Part shown: one piece after another, positions 26,553 to 35,664 of the stretch
Layout: each line of letters begins with the position of its first letter
Numbering within the stretch: position 1 is the stretch's first letter
From: Microbispora catharanthi
GTDB taxonomy: Bacteria > Actinomycetota > Actinomycetes > Streptosporangiales > Streptosporangiaceae
Direction: 5' to 3'
NCBI RefSeq assembly: GCF_006334915.2
Contig: NZ_VDMA02000007.1
Span: forward strand, 310,001-374,000
Length of the DNA stretch: 64,000 bases
Position numbers and translations under genes: made by a program
The notes under the pieces: model-generated
Databases searched by the model: none
The model's input: only the letters and a program-made list of their open reading frames with translations
What the model was told of the DNA's origin: nothing

Positions 26553-27095
26553 ATGCAGGACGTGGTGCTGGCGCTGCTGTCCAAGGAGCCGTCGCACGGG
26601 TACGACCTGCGCCAGCGGTTGGTGACCGCGCTCGGACCGCTGGGCGAGACGCTGAACGCGGGGCAGATCTATGTGACGCTCACCCGGCTCGAGAAGGCCG
26701 GCCTGGTCGTCCAGGAGCGTGAGGACGCGCCGATGCGCGGCCCGCGGCGCAAGGTGTACGCGCTGACCGCGGCCGGGCAGGAGCGGGTGGCCGCATGGAT
26801 GGCCGAGAGCGCCGGGCCCAGAGCGGACGTGGCGGAGTTCCATCTGAAGCTGGTGGCCGCCGCGGAGTCGGGTCTGGCCGATCCGCTCGCGCTCGTGGAC
26901 GCGCGGCGGCGGGAGCTGATGCGCAGCCTCGCCGAGGCCCAGCACGCCGCCCTTGCTCACGACACGGACTCGGAGGCCGGACTGCTTCTGGAGGGCATCG
27001 CGCTCCGGCTGCAGGCCGATCTGCGCTGGTTGGAGGCGTGCGAGCGGGCCTGGTCCGCCCGCGCCCCACGCGGGGAAGGCAAAGGGAACGGATGA
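26553..27095 (+). CDS. PadR family transcriptional regulator
   Basis: A 180-residue regulator. The PadR winged helix spans residues 1-80 (VLALLSKEPSHGYDLRQRL; GQIYVTLTRLEKAGLV; RKVYALTAAG), and an alpha-helical dimerisation tail follows. The ATG at 26553 has GGAGG 7 nt upstream. An in-frame TTG at 26508 would lie inside the promoter. It is the first gene of a coupled three-gene operon with an ABC ATPase and an FtsX-type permease, so it probably represses this exporter until a ligand, often an antibiotic or peptide, binds. Confidence 0.9.
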   Translation: MQDVVLALLSKEPSHGYDLRQRLVTALGPLGETLNAGQIYVTLTRLEKAGLVVQEREDAPMRGPRRKVYALTAAGQERVAAWMAESAGPRADVAEFHLKLVAAAESGLADPLALVDARRRELMRSLAEAQHAALAHDTDSEAGLLLEGIALRLQADLRWLEACERAWSARAPRGEGKGNG

Positions 27096-27949
27096 AGAGA
27101 GTCGTGCCGCGGGTCACGGGCCGGTCGTTGCACAGTGACACGGACGAAAGCCCGGGTTGGGGACCGGCCGGCCACCGGCCCGCCGGGGTGGCCGGGCCGG
27201 CGCTGCGGGCGGTCGGCCTGACGCGCGTGTACGGGGAGGACGAGAGCCTGGTGTGGGCCGTCGACGGGGTCGACCTCGACGTTCCCGCCGGGCAGACGCT
27301 CGCCGTGACCGGGCCCAGCGGCTGCGGCAAGTCCACGCTGCTCCAGCTCCTCGGCGGGCTCGACCGGCCCACCGAGGGCGAGGTATGGCTCGGCGGCCGG
27401 CGCATCGACCACCTCGGCGAACGGGCGCTGGCCAGACTGCGGCGCCGCTCCGTGGGGTTCGTCTTCCAGGCTTACCACCTGATGCACGAACTCAGCGCGG
27501 CGCAGAACGTCGAGCTGCCCGCGCTGCTCGCCGGCGCCTCACCTCGGGCCGCCCGCCGCCGTGCCGCGGAGCTGCTCCAGCAGGTCGGGCTCGCCGGCCG
27601 CGCCCGGCATCTGCCCTCCGAGCTCTCCGGCGGGCAGCGGCAGCGGGTCGCCGTCGCCCGCGCCCTGGCCAACGATCCGCTGGTCGTCCTCGCCGACGAG
27701 CCCACCGGCAACCTCGACAGCGCCGCGACCCGCGACATCCTCCGGCTCTTCGACGAGCTGCGCGCCGCCGGCCAGACCCTGGTCATGGTCACCCACGACG
27801 AGCGCGTCGCCGCCACCGCGGACCGCGTCGTCTCCATGCGCGACGGGACCCTGGCGGACGACACCCGCCTGGACGGCGACGGCCGCGGCACGAGGCACGG
27901 CCACGGCGGAGGCACAGGGCTCGGCGCGCTGCTGCGCTGGGAGGACTGA
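27092..27949 (+). CDS. ABC transporter ATP-binding protein (MacB/LolD type)
   Basis: A 285-residue ATPase. Walker A is GPSGCGKST, the Q-loop FVFQAYHLMHE, the signature LSGGQRQRVAVARAL, Walker B VVLADEPTGNLDS, and the H-loop MVTHD. The first 40 residues are a disordered extension before the core begins at LRAVGLTRVYG. The C-terminus is His/Gly-rich. Its ATG overlaps the PadR stop by 4 nt. It pairs with the FtsX-like permease that starts 2 nt downstream. Confidence 0.93.
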   Translation: MKRVVPRVTGRSLHSDTDESPGWGPAGHRPAGVAGPALRAVGLTRVYGEDESLVWAVDGVDLDVPAGQTLAVTGPSGCGKSTLLQLLGGLDRPTEGEVWLGGRRIDHLGERALARLRRRSVGFVFQAYHLMHELSAAQNVELPALLAGASPRAARRRAAELLQQVGLAGRARHLPSELSGGQRQRVAVARALANDPLVVLADEPTGNLDSAATRDILRLFDELRAAGQTLVMVTHDERVAATADRVVSMRDGTLADDTRLDGDGRGTRHGHGGGTGLGALLRWED

Positions 27950-27951
27950 GC

Positions 27952-29727
27952 ATGGGACATCTGCTGCTGACCTGGCGTCTGATCCGGCACGACGTGCGCC
28001 GCCGCCCCGCCGAGGCCCTCGTGTTCCTGATCGCCGTCGCCCTCGCCATCGCCTCCCTGACGCTCGGACTGACGGCCCGCAACGCCCTGGCCACGGCGTA
28101 CCTGAAGACCCGCGCGGCCACCGCCGGCCCCGACATCACCGCCATCACGACGGACACGGACCCGTCCGGCCTGGCCGGACGTCTCGCGGACACGCCCGGC
28201 GTGGCCGCGCAGGCCGACCCGATCTTCGCGTTCGACACCACCATCCGGGCACACGGCCGGGCCGCGCACTCCTCGGTCGAGGGACGTGAGAACGCACCGT
28301 CCGCCGTGGACCGGCCGCTGGTGACCTCCGGGACCTGGGTGCGTCCCGGCGGCGCCGTGGTCGAGCGCGGCTTCGCGCAGGCGCTCGGCGTGCGCGTCGG
28401 CGACCGCGTCACCATTGGCAAGCGCGGCTATCCGGTCGTCGGGATCGCGATCAGCGCGGCCACCCCGGTGTATCCGTGGAGCGACTGGGCCCAGGGGCCC
28501 GGGCCGTCCGACTACGGCGGCAGGATCTGGCTCACCACGGCCGACGCTCACGCGGCGGCGGGGCACACCCCCGGTGTCCACCTGATCCACCTGAAGCTGA
28601 CCGACCCTGCGGATCCCCACCGGTGGAGCGCCACCGTGTTCACCGACGACCGCAGGGGCGACTCCTGGGTGAACACCCACAACTGGCAGACCGTCCTCGA
28701 AACGGACGCAGTCATGATCAGGAACATGCAGCCCGCCCTGGTCGTCGGCGGCTGGCTGCTCGCCGCGGCCGCGCTCGTCACCCTCGCCGCGCTCGCCACC
28801 GCGCGCAATGCCCGCGACAACCGGCGTGCCGCACTGCTCAAGGCCGTCGGCGCCGGCCCGGGCACCGTCACCGCCGTACTGCTGGCGCCGCACCTGCTGC
28901 TGACCTTCCTGTCCACCGCGCTCGGACTGACCGCGGGGACGCTGGCCGCGCCCCACCTGATCGATCCCAGCGCCGGGCTGCTCGACACCGCCGGCCCTCC
29001 GGACTCCGTCACCGTCTTCGCCGCGGTCTTCCTCGCCGTCGTGGTCGCCGTGACCGGTGCGCTCGGTCCCGCCGTACGCGCCGCCCGGGGCAGCACCGTC
29101 CAGACCCTGGCCGACCCGGCGCACACGCTCACGCGCCACCCGCGCCTGAACGCCGTGACGGCCTACCTGCCCACCGCGCTGCTGCTCGGCGTCCGGCTGC
29201 TCGCCCGCCGGCCCGGCCGCGCCGTCCTGGCCGCCGCCGGCACGGCCGCCACCACCGTCATGGTCACCGCGCTGCTCACCTTCCACGCCGAACTCGACGC
29301 GACCCCCGCCGTCAGGCGATTCGGCCCCCTCGAAGTGCGAACCGACCAGACCGGCCAGGTGCTGCTCGCCGTCACCTTCGCGCTGGTGGCGCTGTCCACG
29401 CTCAACACCGTGCTGCTCAGCTGGGGCACCGCCGTGCAGGCCCGGCGCGCCCTGACCATCACCCGTACCCTCGGCGCCACCCCCGGCCAGATCGTCGCCG
29501 CGCACTGCGTCACGCAGCTCCTGCCCGCGCTGCCCGGAGTGGCGGCGGGCATTCCGGTCGGGCTCGGCCTGTACTGGTTCTTCGCCACACCGATCACACC
29601 CCCGGGATCGTGGTTGCTCACCGCCGCGCTCGCCATCCTGCTGACCATCGCGGTGTTGACCGCGCTCCCGGCGTGGGTCCACACCCGCGAGCCCGCGGGG
29701 CGCGTCCTCAACGCGGAAGCCGCGTGA
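27952..29727 (+). CDS. FtsX-like ABC transporter permease
   Basis: A 591-residue membrane protein. One N-terminal transmembrane helix (ALVFLIAVALAIASLTLGL) is followed by an extracytoplasmic domain of about 200 residues. Two sets of three helices follow, with the FtsX motif GAGPGTVTAVLLAPHLL and a second copy at TRTLGATPGQIVAAH. With the preceding ATPase it forms a MacB-type mechanotransmission system or a lipid/peptide exporter. Co-transcription with PadR suggests inducible efflux or envelope-stress resistance. Confidence 0.9.
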   Translation: MGHLLLTWRLIRHDVRRRPAEALVFLIAVALAIASLTLGLTARNALATAYLKTRAATAGPDITAITTDTDPSGLAGRLADTPGVAAQADPIFAFDTTIRAHGRAAHSSVEGRENAPSAVDRPLVTSGTWVRPGGAVVERGFAQALGVRVGDRVTIGKRGYPVVGIAISAATPVYPWSDWAQGPGPSDYGGRIWLTTADAHAAAGHTPGVHLIHLKLTDPADPHRWSATVFTDDRRGDSWVNTHNWQTVLETDAVMIRNMQPALVVGGWLLAAAALVTLAALATARNARDNRRAALLKAVGAGPGTVTAVLLAPHLLLTFLSTALGLTAGTLAAPHLIDPSAGLLDTAGPPDSVTVFAAVFLAVVVAVTGALGPAVRAARGSTVQTLADPAHTLTRHPRLNAVTAYLPTALLLGVRLLARRPGRAVLAAAGTAATTVMVTALLTFHAELDATPAVRRFGPLEVRTDQTGQVLLAVTFALVALSTLNTVLLSWGTAVQARRALTITRTLGATPGQIVAAHCVTQLLPALPGVAAGIPVGLGLYWFFATPITPPGSWLLTAALAILLTIAVLTALPAWVHTREPAGRVLNAEAA

Positions 29728-29773
29728 CGCCCCTCCGGTGACGGGAGCACTGCGGACGAATCCGGTAGTCTCT

Positions 29774-29795
29774 GATCGTACCGATCGGTTCGATC
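29774..29795. promoter_or_regulatory. 22-bp near-perfect palindrome upstream of the esterase gene
   Basis: GATCGTACCGATCGGT followed by TCGATC forms a palindrome with one mismatched pair, centred 24 nt before the ATG and just downstream of a possible -10 TAGTCT (29766-29771). It looks like a TetR-family operator, but no TetR gene is adjacent. Confidence 0.5.
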
Positions 29796-29808
29796 TCTGT
29801 GAGGACGG

Positions 29809-30618
29809 ATGACCCCCGAGATTCCCGCGGCCAACGCCGCCGTGACGTTCGACAGCGACGGCGAGACCCTGCTGGGCGTCCTTCACCTGCCGGCCGGGCC
29901 GGGACCGCATCCGGTCGTCGTGCTGCTGCACGGCTTCCCGGGGCACGAGCGCAACTTCGACCTGGCCCAGCACCTGCGCCGCGCGGGGTACGCCGCCCTC
30001 GTCTTCCACTACCGCGGCTCCTGGGGCGTCGGCGGTTCCTGGTCGTGGGCCGGCGCGCTGGAGGATGCCGCCCGCGTCGCGGCCACCGTACGTGAGCCGG
30101 GTTTCGCCGCCGCGCACCGCCTCGATCCGGACCGGCTGGCGCTGATGGGGCACAGCTTCGGCGGCTTCGCCGCGCTGACGACCGCGGCGGCCGACTCGGG
30201 CGTCAGCGCCGTCGCGTCGGTGTCGGCGTTCGACTTCGGCTCTGTCGCGGTCGCCTGCCGGGAGGACGCGGCGCTGCGGGCGGCGTACGTCGAGGGATTC
30301 GGCGACGACCTGCTTCCCCTGAAGGGGACCAGCGGCGCGGCGCTCGTGGACGAGATGATCGCGGCGGGCGAGGCGTGGAGCCTGTCCGCGCTCGCCCCGA
30401 AGCTCGCCGACCGGCCGGTCCTGCTCGTCGGCACGGCCGGGCGCGACACCGTCACCCCCGCCGCCGAGCACCACGATCCCGTGGTGGCCGCCTACACCGC
30501 TCATCCGGTGCCGCTCCTGGAGCACCGCGTGCTCGTCACCGACCACGCCCTTTCCGATCAGCGCCTCGAACTCGCCGAGACCGTCCGCGACTTCCTCGAC
30601 CGGCACCTCGGCCGCTGA
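29809..30618 (+). CDS. alpha/beta hydrolase (esterase/peptidase-like)
   Basis: A 269-residue hydrolase. It has VVVLLHGFPGHERNF (oxyanion region), VFHYRGSWGVGGSWSW, the nucleophile elbow LMGHSFGGFAAL with a normal Ser, LVGTAGRDTVTP (acid) and TDHALSD (His). The RGSW...GSWSW pattern is typical of the dienelactone-hydrolase-like/BAAT family. GAGGACGG precedes the ATG. The 22-bp palindrome upstream suggests repression by an unlinked regulator. The substrate cannot be told. Confidence 0.85.
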   Translation: MTPEIPAANAAVTFDSDGETLLGVLHLPAGPGPHPVVVLLHGFPGHERNFDLAQHLRRAGYAALVFHYRGSWGVGGSWSWAGALEDAARVAATVREPGFAAAHRLDPDRLALMGHSFGGFAALTTAAADSGVSAVASVSAFDFGSVAVACREDAALRAAYVEGFGDDLLPLKGTSGAALVDEMIAAGEAWSLSALAPKLADRPVLLVGTAGRDTVTPAAEHHDPVVAAYTAHPVPLLEHRVLVTDHALSDQRLELAETVRDFLDRHLGR

Positions 30619-30621
30619 ACG

Positions 30622-31338
30622 TCAGCACAAGACGATCGCCGCGCCCGTCGCGACGGAGTGCCGGGCGGCGGCCATCACCTGCAGGCAGGTGAACGACTCC
30701 ACGCCGTACCGGCGCCAGCCCTCCGCACCCTCGGTGTCGGCCTCTACCGCCGCGCTCACCTCGTCACCCCAGGGGTCGAGGTCCTCCGGCAGTCCGAGCC
30801 GTGCGGCGATGCCCCGGCACTCCTCCAGCAACCGTTGCGACGAGCCGACCCATCCCCCGCTTATCTCCTTGTCGTAGAACACGGCCGCGAAGTCGACGGG
30901 CACGTAGAAGCCCTCGCAGTCGCTGTGGTGGATCAGGTGGTCGTACGCGGAGCCCGCCTCGTGCTCGGAGCCGATCACGCGGGTTCCCTCGTCGATTTCG
31001 ACGCCGTAGCGGGGTCCCCGCGAATAGGTGTCCTTCAGCAGCGGATCCGCGACGGCCACCTCCATCGGGGCCGGAGGAGGCAGCTCTCCGCTCGAGGCGA
31101 GATGGGCGGCCAGACGGCGGAGCGTGTGCAGGCCGGCGTAGCCGTACATGTCGAAATAGGCCGCCTCTACGGCTGCGGCGTCCGGCTCCGTCCACGCCGG
31201 TAACCCGGCCGCTGCCAGGGCTCGCCCGATCGCCCTGAAGTCGTCGCAGAGCTCGCCCGCCAGGTCGTCCGGCTCTGATGTGTCCAACTCTGATTCGTCC
31301 AACTCGGCGAGCATGCCGACGACGATGTTGAGGCCCAT
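30622..31338 (-). CDS. hypothetical cytoplasmic protein
   Basis: A 238-residue acidic protein. I do not recognise a named family. It begins MGLNIVVGMLAELDESE and is mostly helical, with a central block (EHEAGSAYDHLIHHSDCEGFYVP) that carries two His and a Cys and ends in FTCLQVMAAARHSV. There is no signal peptide or membrane helix. It ends 3 nt from the stop of the convergent hydrolase. The 150 nt between its start and the next gene hold nothing recognisable. Confidence 0.7.
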   Translation of the reverse strand: MGLNIVVGMLAELDESELDTSEPDDLAGELCDDFRAIGRALAAAGLPAWTEPDAAAVEAAYFDMYGYAGLHTLRRLAAHLASSGELPPPAPMEVAVADPLLKDTYSRGPRYGVEIDEGTRVIGSEHEAGSAYDHLIHHSDCEGFYVPVDFAAVFYDKEISGGWVGSSQRLLEECRGIAARLGLPEDLDPWGDEVSAAVEADTEGAEGWRRYGVESFTCLQVMAAARHSVATGAAIVLC

Positions 31339-31488
31339 GCGGCCTCATCCTGCCGAACGCCTGCGACATTCCACGTGGGTCCGTTTCACCGGCAGCCTCG
31401 TACGCGGGAGCCCTCGGGCCCGCTCTCGTGGAGGTTCTGGGCCGGAGTGGCCTGTTTCGTAACTGGGCTCGGCCTGACCGTCGGTCGC

Positions 31489-32712
31489 CTACTGCTCCCG
31501 CAGGCCCCAGGGGGTGCCGTACGCGGTGAGAAGGTCGAGGAACGGCCGGGGCGGCAGGGCTTCCGGGCCCAGGACACCGGCGCCGGACCAGGCGCCGGTC
31601 GCCATCAGTTCGAGGGCCACGACCGGGTTCACGGCGGTCTGCCACACCACCGCCTGGGAGCCGTACTCCCGCATGGACCACTGGTTGTCGACCACGTGAT
31701 AGAGGTAGACCTCACGTGGGCCGCCGTCCTTGGTGCCCTTGACCCAGGTGCCGGCGCACGTCTTGCCGTGCATGCGCTCCCCGAGGGTCGCCGGATCGGG
31801 CAGGCACGCCGCGACCATGTCGCGCGGGGAGACCTTGACGGCGGCGCCGCCCTCGGCGGCGACCTGGACGGGCTCGGCGCGGTCCAGCCCCAGCAGATGC
31901 AGGGTCCGCAGCGTGTCGATGAACCGCTCGCCCAGCCCGTACTTGAAGGTCACCCGCTCGGCGTCGATCCAGCGGGGCACGAGCAGGACCTCCTCGTGCT
32001 CGACGTTGACGCACTCGACCGGACCGATGCCCTCGGGGAAGTCGAACACCTCCGGCTCACTGAAGGGCGGGGTGGTGAACCAGCCCCGGCCGGCCTCGTA
32101 GACGACCGGCGGGTTGAGGCACTCCTCGATGGTGGTCCAGATGCTGAACGAGGGCGCGAAGTCGTACCCCTCGACGGTGAGGTCGGCCCCGTCGCGGATG
32201 CCGATCTCCTCGATGTGGTCGAACAGTTCGTCGGCGGCGTATCGGGCGAAGACGTCCGACAGCCCCGGCTCCACCCCGATGCCGACCAGGGCGAGCCTGC
32301 CCGCCTTCTCCCACTCTGCGGCCATCTCGAACTGGGCGTCCCCCAGCTTGACCCCGCACGCCTCGTGCGGACGCTCCGGATGCGGCCGCGACAGCGACAT
32401 CGCCATGTCCAGGTAGTGGACGCCGGCCGACAGCGCCGCCCGGAACAGCGGCATCACGAACCGCGGGTCGGTGGCGTTGAGCAGGACGTCGCAGCGGTGC
32501 TCGGCCAGCAGTGCCATCACCTCGGCCTCGTCGCTCGCGTCCACCCGCCGGGCGCTGAAGCGGGCGCCCTCCTCCCCCAGCGCGCCGACGGCCGCCTCGG
32601 CCCGGGACAGGTCGTAATCGGCGACGACCATGTGCTCGAAGAAGGATCGGCGGGCCGCGATCCGGGTGATCGCGCTGCCCACCCCACCTGCGCCGACCAG
32701 CAGAATACGCAT
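31489..32712 (-). CDS. saccharopine dehydrogenase family protein
   Basis: A 407-residue NAD(P)-binding enzyme. The Rossmann motif is ILLVGAGGVGSAITR, followed by VADYDLSRAE, NATDPRFVMPLF and GVHYLDMAMSL, then the catalytic-domain blocks VGIGVEPGLSDVFARYAA and EGYDFAPSFSIWTTIEECL. The closest group is lysine-6-dehydrogenase/saccharopine-reductase-like. AAGGGAG sits 8 nt before the ATG. It is divergent from a TetR regulator, which is likely to control it. The reaction is probably reductive or oxidative amine chemistry on an amino acid. Confidence 0.88.
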   Translation of the reverse strand: MRILLVGAGGVGSAITRIAARRSFFEHMVVADYDLSRAEAAVGALGEEGARFSARRVDASDEAEVMALLAEHRCDVLLNATDPRFVMPLFRAALSAGVHYLDMAMSLSRPHPERPHEACGVKLGDAQFEMAAEWEKAGRLALVGIGVEPGLSDVFARYAADELFDHIEEIGIRDGADLTVEGYDFAPSFSIWTTIEECLNPPVVYEAGRGWFTTPPFSEPEVFDFPEGIGPVECVNVEHEEVLLVPRWIDAERVTFKYGLGERFIDTLRTLHLLGLDRAEPVQVAAEGGAAVKVSPRDMVAACLPDPATLGERMHGKTCAGTWVKGTKDGGPREVYLYHVVDNQWSMREYGSQAVVWQTAVNPVVALELMATGAWSGAGVLGPEALPPRPFLDLLTAYGTPWGLREQ

Positions 32713-32825
32713 GACAAAACTCCCTTTTCGGGACAAAGACACCTTTGGTGCACACGATCCAACGTCACCACCACGCGAAACGTCAATGGCGTTGGCATAA
32801 GGTGGCCGCCGGAGAGGAGAGCACA
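32713..32825. promoter_or_regulatory. divergent control region between saccharopine-dehydrogenase-like and TetR genes
   Basis: This 113-bp gap contains a minus-strand promoter candidate (-35 TTGACG and -10 TTGGAT, 18 nt apart). It also holds inverted elements CCAACG...CGTTGG spanning 32757-32798, including GAAACGTCAATGGCGTTGG. The repeated AACGTCA half-sites are a plausible TetR operator. Confidence 0.35.
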
Positions 32826-33548
32826 ATGCCCAAGCCGGTGGTTTCCGAGTCGGCGCGCCGGCGGCGCCGCCCGACGAAGAACGGAGTCGTTCTCTCTGAG
32901 GACCTGATCGTGCGGACCGCGCTGCGCATGCTGCGCGAGCACGGTTCCGCCGGACTGTCCGTACGGCGACTCGGCATCGCACTGGGGGCCGACCCCAGCA
33001 CGCTCTACCGCTACTTCGCCGGCATCGACGATCTGACCCTGGCGATCGGCGACATGCTCATCGGCCGGGCCATGGACGGCTGGCACGGCACCGGCGACTG
33101 GCGCGCCGACCTTCGCGAGCTGGGCCTGCGCATCCATGCCGCCTACCTCGAACACCCCCAGGCCGCCGTGCTGACCGCCAGCCGCATCAGCGGCAAGTCC
33201 CATGAGATCGCGGCCGACGAGGCGATCCTCGGGCTGCTGCGCGGCGCCGGTTTCCCCGGCCGTGACGCGGTCCGCGTCTACCACGCCTTCATCGACATGA
33301 CGCTGGCGTTCGCCGCCCTGGACGCGGCGTCCCTCGCGCTTCCGGAGCAGGCGCGCAGGGCGGACGAGGAGATGTGGCAGGCGACCTACGCCCGCCTGTC
33401 CCCCGCCACCCACCCCAACATCGCGGCGGTCGCGCCCCTGCTGGTGGCCGACATGAACGACAGCGCCTACCCCGCCGCCCTGGACATGCTGCTCGCCAGC
33501 GCCGCGCCGTGGGACTGCGAGAGAAACGGCTCTGCCGGCGACGAATGA
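32826..33548 (+). CDS. TetR/AcrR family transcriptional regulator
   Basis: A 240-residue regulator. The helix-turn-helix covers residues 22-70 (EDLIVRTALRMLREHGSAGLSVRRLGIALGADPSTLYRYF), and the rest is a helical ligand-binding domain of the TetR_C type. The basic N-terminal arm ARRRRRP may contact DNA. GGAGAGGAGAG lies just upstream of the ATG at 32826. It is divergently arranged with the saccharopine-dehydrogenase-like gene. Confidence 0.9.
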   Translation: MPKPVVSESARRRRRPTKNGVVLSEDLIVRTALRMLREHGSAGLSVRRLGIALGADPSTLYRYFAGIDDLTLAIGDMLIGRAMDGWHGTGDWRADLRELGLRIHAAYLEHPQAAVLTASRISGKSHEIAADEAILGLLRGAGFPGRDAVRVYHAFIDMTLAFAALDAASLALPEQARRADEEMWQATYARLSPATHPNIAAVAPLLVADMNDSAYPAALDMLLASAAPWDCERNGSAGDE

Positions 33549-33736
33549 AGACGTGCGGCTGAGGGGCACGGGCGGCAAGTCGGGATGTGCGCCGCGAGGC
33601 CCAGCCGCGTCAGGTGGTGGGGCTCCCGGGTGCGCGAAGAGCCCGGCGGACGGCGTCGCGCTGCCAGTGGTGGGCTCCGACCTGACACACCGCCGCCCGA
33701 GTGGAACAGCGCCCGGCCGCGCTACGCTCCGGTACC

Positions 33737-34711
33737 GTGCAGGAGACGCGTCTCGACACTGCCCGGATCCGGGCGGCTCGCCGGGTGATCGACCCGATTT
33801 TTCTCGACACTCCCCTGTATCGCTGCGAGGCGCTGGAGCCCGACCTCGGGTGCACGGTGAGCATCAAGCTCGAAACGGCGAACCCGGTCCGCAGCTTCAA
33901 GGCCCGCGGCACCGAGGTGGTCGCGAGCATGCTCGCCGACAACGGCTCGCGAGCCGTGGTGTGCGCCAGCGCGGGCAACCTTGGCCAAGCCCTCGCCTGG
34001 TCCGGTCGCGGCCGGGGACTCGACGTCACCGTCGTGGCGTCCCGCCTCGCGCCTGCGGCCAAGCTTGATCGCATCCGGGCGCTGGACGCCAGGTTGGAGC
34101 TGGTGGACGGTGACTTCGACATGGCCCGCGAGCGGGCGGCGGCCGTCGCGCGGTACGACGGCATCCGGCTGGTCGAAGACAGCCTGGACATCGAGACCTG
34201 CGAGGGCGCGGCGACGATCGGCCTGGAGCTGGTGGACGGCGTGCCGTCGTTCGACGCCGTCCTGATCGCCCTCGGCGGCGGGGCGCTGGCCACCGGCGTG
34301 GGTCATGTGATGAAGGCCCTGGCACCCGGCGTCGAGGTGATCTGCGTCCAGCCGCTGGGCGCGCCGGCGATGACCCACTCCTGGCGCCGGCGGCGCGTCG
34401 TCACCACGGACTCGACGGACACCATCGCCGACGGCGTCGCGGGCCGGCGCCCCATCCCGGCCGTCCTGGACGACCTCCTCCTGGTCGCCGACGACGCCGT
34501 CCTGGTCCGGGAGGCATCGATCACGGCCGGTATGCGGATGCTCCTCCACCACGCCGGCCTCGTCGTCGAACCGTCGGCCGCGCTCGGCATCGCGGCGATC
34601 CTCGAAGACCGCGACCGCTTCGCCGGCCGGCACGTGGTCACCATCGTGTGCGGCAGCAACGTCGACGTGGACGCCTACCACCGCTGGGTCGGCGCGGCAT
34701 CCGGCCCCTGA
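33737..34711 (+). CDS. threonine-dehydratase-like PLP enzyme
   Basis: A 324-residue fold-type II PLP enzyme. The PLP lysine is in NPVRSFKARGT, the substrate loop is SAGNLGQALAW, and the phosphate-binding glycine loop is ALGGGALATG. GSNVD at the end matches the Ser/Asn position of serine/threonine dehydratases. There is no C-terminal ACT domain, so it resembles catabolic or racemase-type members. A GTG at 33737 is taken as start because a TACGCT -10 box lies 8 nt upstream, which fits a leaderless message. A GTG at 33701 is in frame but has no ribosome-binding site. The 190 nt before the gene hold no other feature. Confidence 0.85.
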   Translation: MQETRLDTARIRAARRVIDPIFLDTPLYRCEALEPDLGCTVSIKLETANPVRSFKARGTEVVASMLADNGSRAVVCASAGNLGQALAWSGRGRGLDVTVVASRLAPAAKLDRIRALDARLELVDGDFDMARERAAAVARYDGIRLVEDSLDIETCEGAATIGLELVDGVPSFDAVLIALGGGALATGVGHVMKALAPGVEVICVQPLGAPAMTHSWRRRRVVTTDSTDTIADGVAGRRPIPAVLDDLLLVADDAVLVREASITAGMRMLLHHAGLVVEPSAALGIAAILEDRDRFAGRHVVTIVCGSNVDVDAYHRWVGAASGP

Positions 34712-34758
34712 CGGCTCCTGACGGCCCCTGGGGAGGCCGATCCCGACCCGCCGCCCGG

Positions 34759-35631
34759 TCACCCGTTCGTACGGCCGGGACCGAAGGGGCGGTCGCCGCG
34801 GAGGGTGATGCGGTGCATCACGCGGTGCGCGTCGCCGTAGTCGCGGTTGGCGTAGTGGGCGGTGCTCCGGTTGTCCCACATGGCGACGTCGCCGGTCCTC
34901 CAGCGGTGGCGCACGATGTGCTCGGGCTTGGTGAGGTGGGCGTAGAGCAGGTCCAGGACGGCCCGGCTCTCGGCCTCGGACACGCCCACGATGTGGGAGG
35001 TGAACCCGGGGTTGACGAAGATCCCCTTGCGGCCGGTCTCGGGATGGACGCGGACCACGGGGTGCTCCACCGGCTCCAGCCGGGTGACGATCTCGCCGTC
35101 CCAGACGTTGCCCCTGCCGCCGCGGCGCTGGGCCAGGTAGTAACCGAACTCGCGGTTGCCGTCGTGGACCGCGGTGAGCCGGTCGGCCAGCTCCTTCACG
35201 GGGGCGGACAGGGAGTCGTAGGCCAGCTGGCTGTCGGCCCAGCTCGTGTCGCCGCCGGTGGGAGGGAGGGTCACCGCCCGCAGGATGGAACCGAGCGGCG
35301 GGCGGGGCATGAACGTGACGTCGGTGTGCCAGACGTCGGCGAAGCCGTTGTCGGCGCTGTCGAGGGCGTAGATCTCGGGATGCGCCTCGTCGACGCCCCC
35401 GACGACCGGGTGGGAGGCGGTCAGCTCGCCGAGACGGCGGCCGAGCGTCACCTGCCCGTCGTCGTCCAGGCGCTGCTTGCGGAAGAACAGCACCTTCCGG
35501 TCGACCAGGGCGGCACGCACAGCGGCCAGTTCCTCGTCGGTGGCGGTCGCCAGGTCCAGTCCCTCGACCTCGGCGCCGAAGTGGGGCCCGAGGGGCCGCA
35601 GATCCAGCTTCACGGTGGTCGGTGTGGTCAT
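34759..35631 (-). CDS. TauD/TfdA family Fe(II)/2-oxoglutarate dioxygenase
   Basis: A 290-residue dioxygenase. The iron facial triad is visible as WHTDVTF (His102, Asp104) and the distal His in DAHRVMHR, with the 2-oxoglutarate-binding Arg following. Family members hydroxylate taurine or other sulfonates (or alkyl sulfates), releasing sulfite. GAGGAGAG precedes the ATG. It is the last gene after an ABC importer cassette, which supports a role in sulfonate-sulfur scavenging. Confidence 0.92.
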   Translation of the reverse strand: MTTPTTVKLDLRPLGPHFGAEVEGLDLATATDEELAAVRAALVDRKVLFFRKQRLDDDGQVTLGRRLGELTASHPVVGGVDEAHPEIYALDSADNGFADVWHTDVTFMPRPPLGSILRAVTLPPTGGDTSWADSQLAYDSLSAPVKELADRLTAVHDGNREFGYYLAQRRGGRGNVWDGEIVTRLEPVEHPVVRVHPETGRKGIFVNPGFTSHIVGVSEAESRAVLDLLYAHLTKPEHIVRHRWRTGDVAMWDNRSTAHYANRDYGDAHRVMHRITLRGDRPFGPGRTNG

Positions 35632-35664
35632 CTCACTCTCCTCACGGTTGGGTGCTGCGGTGCT

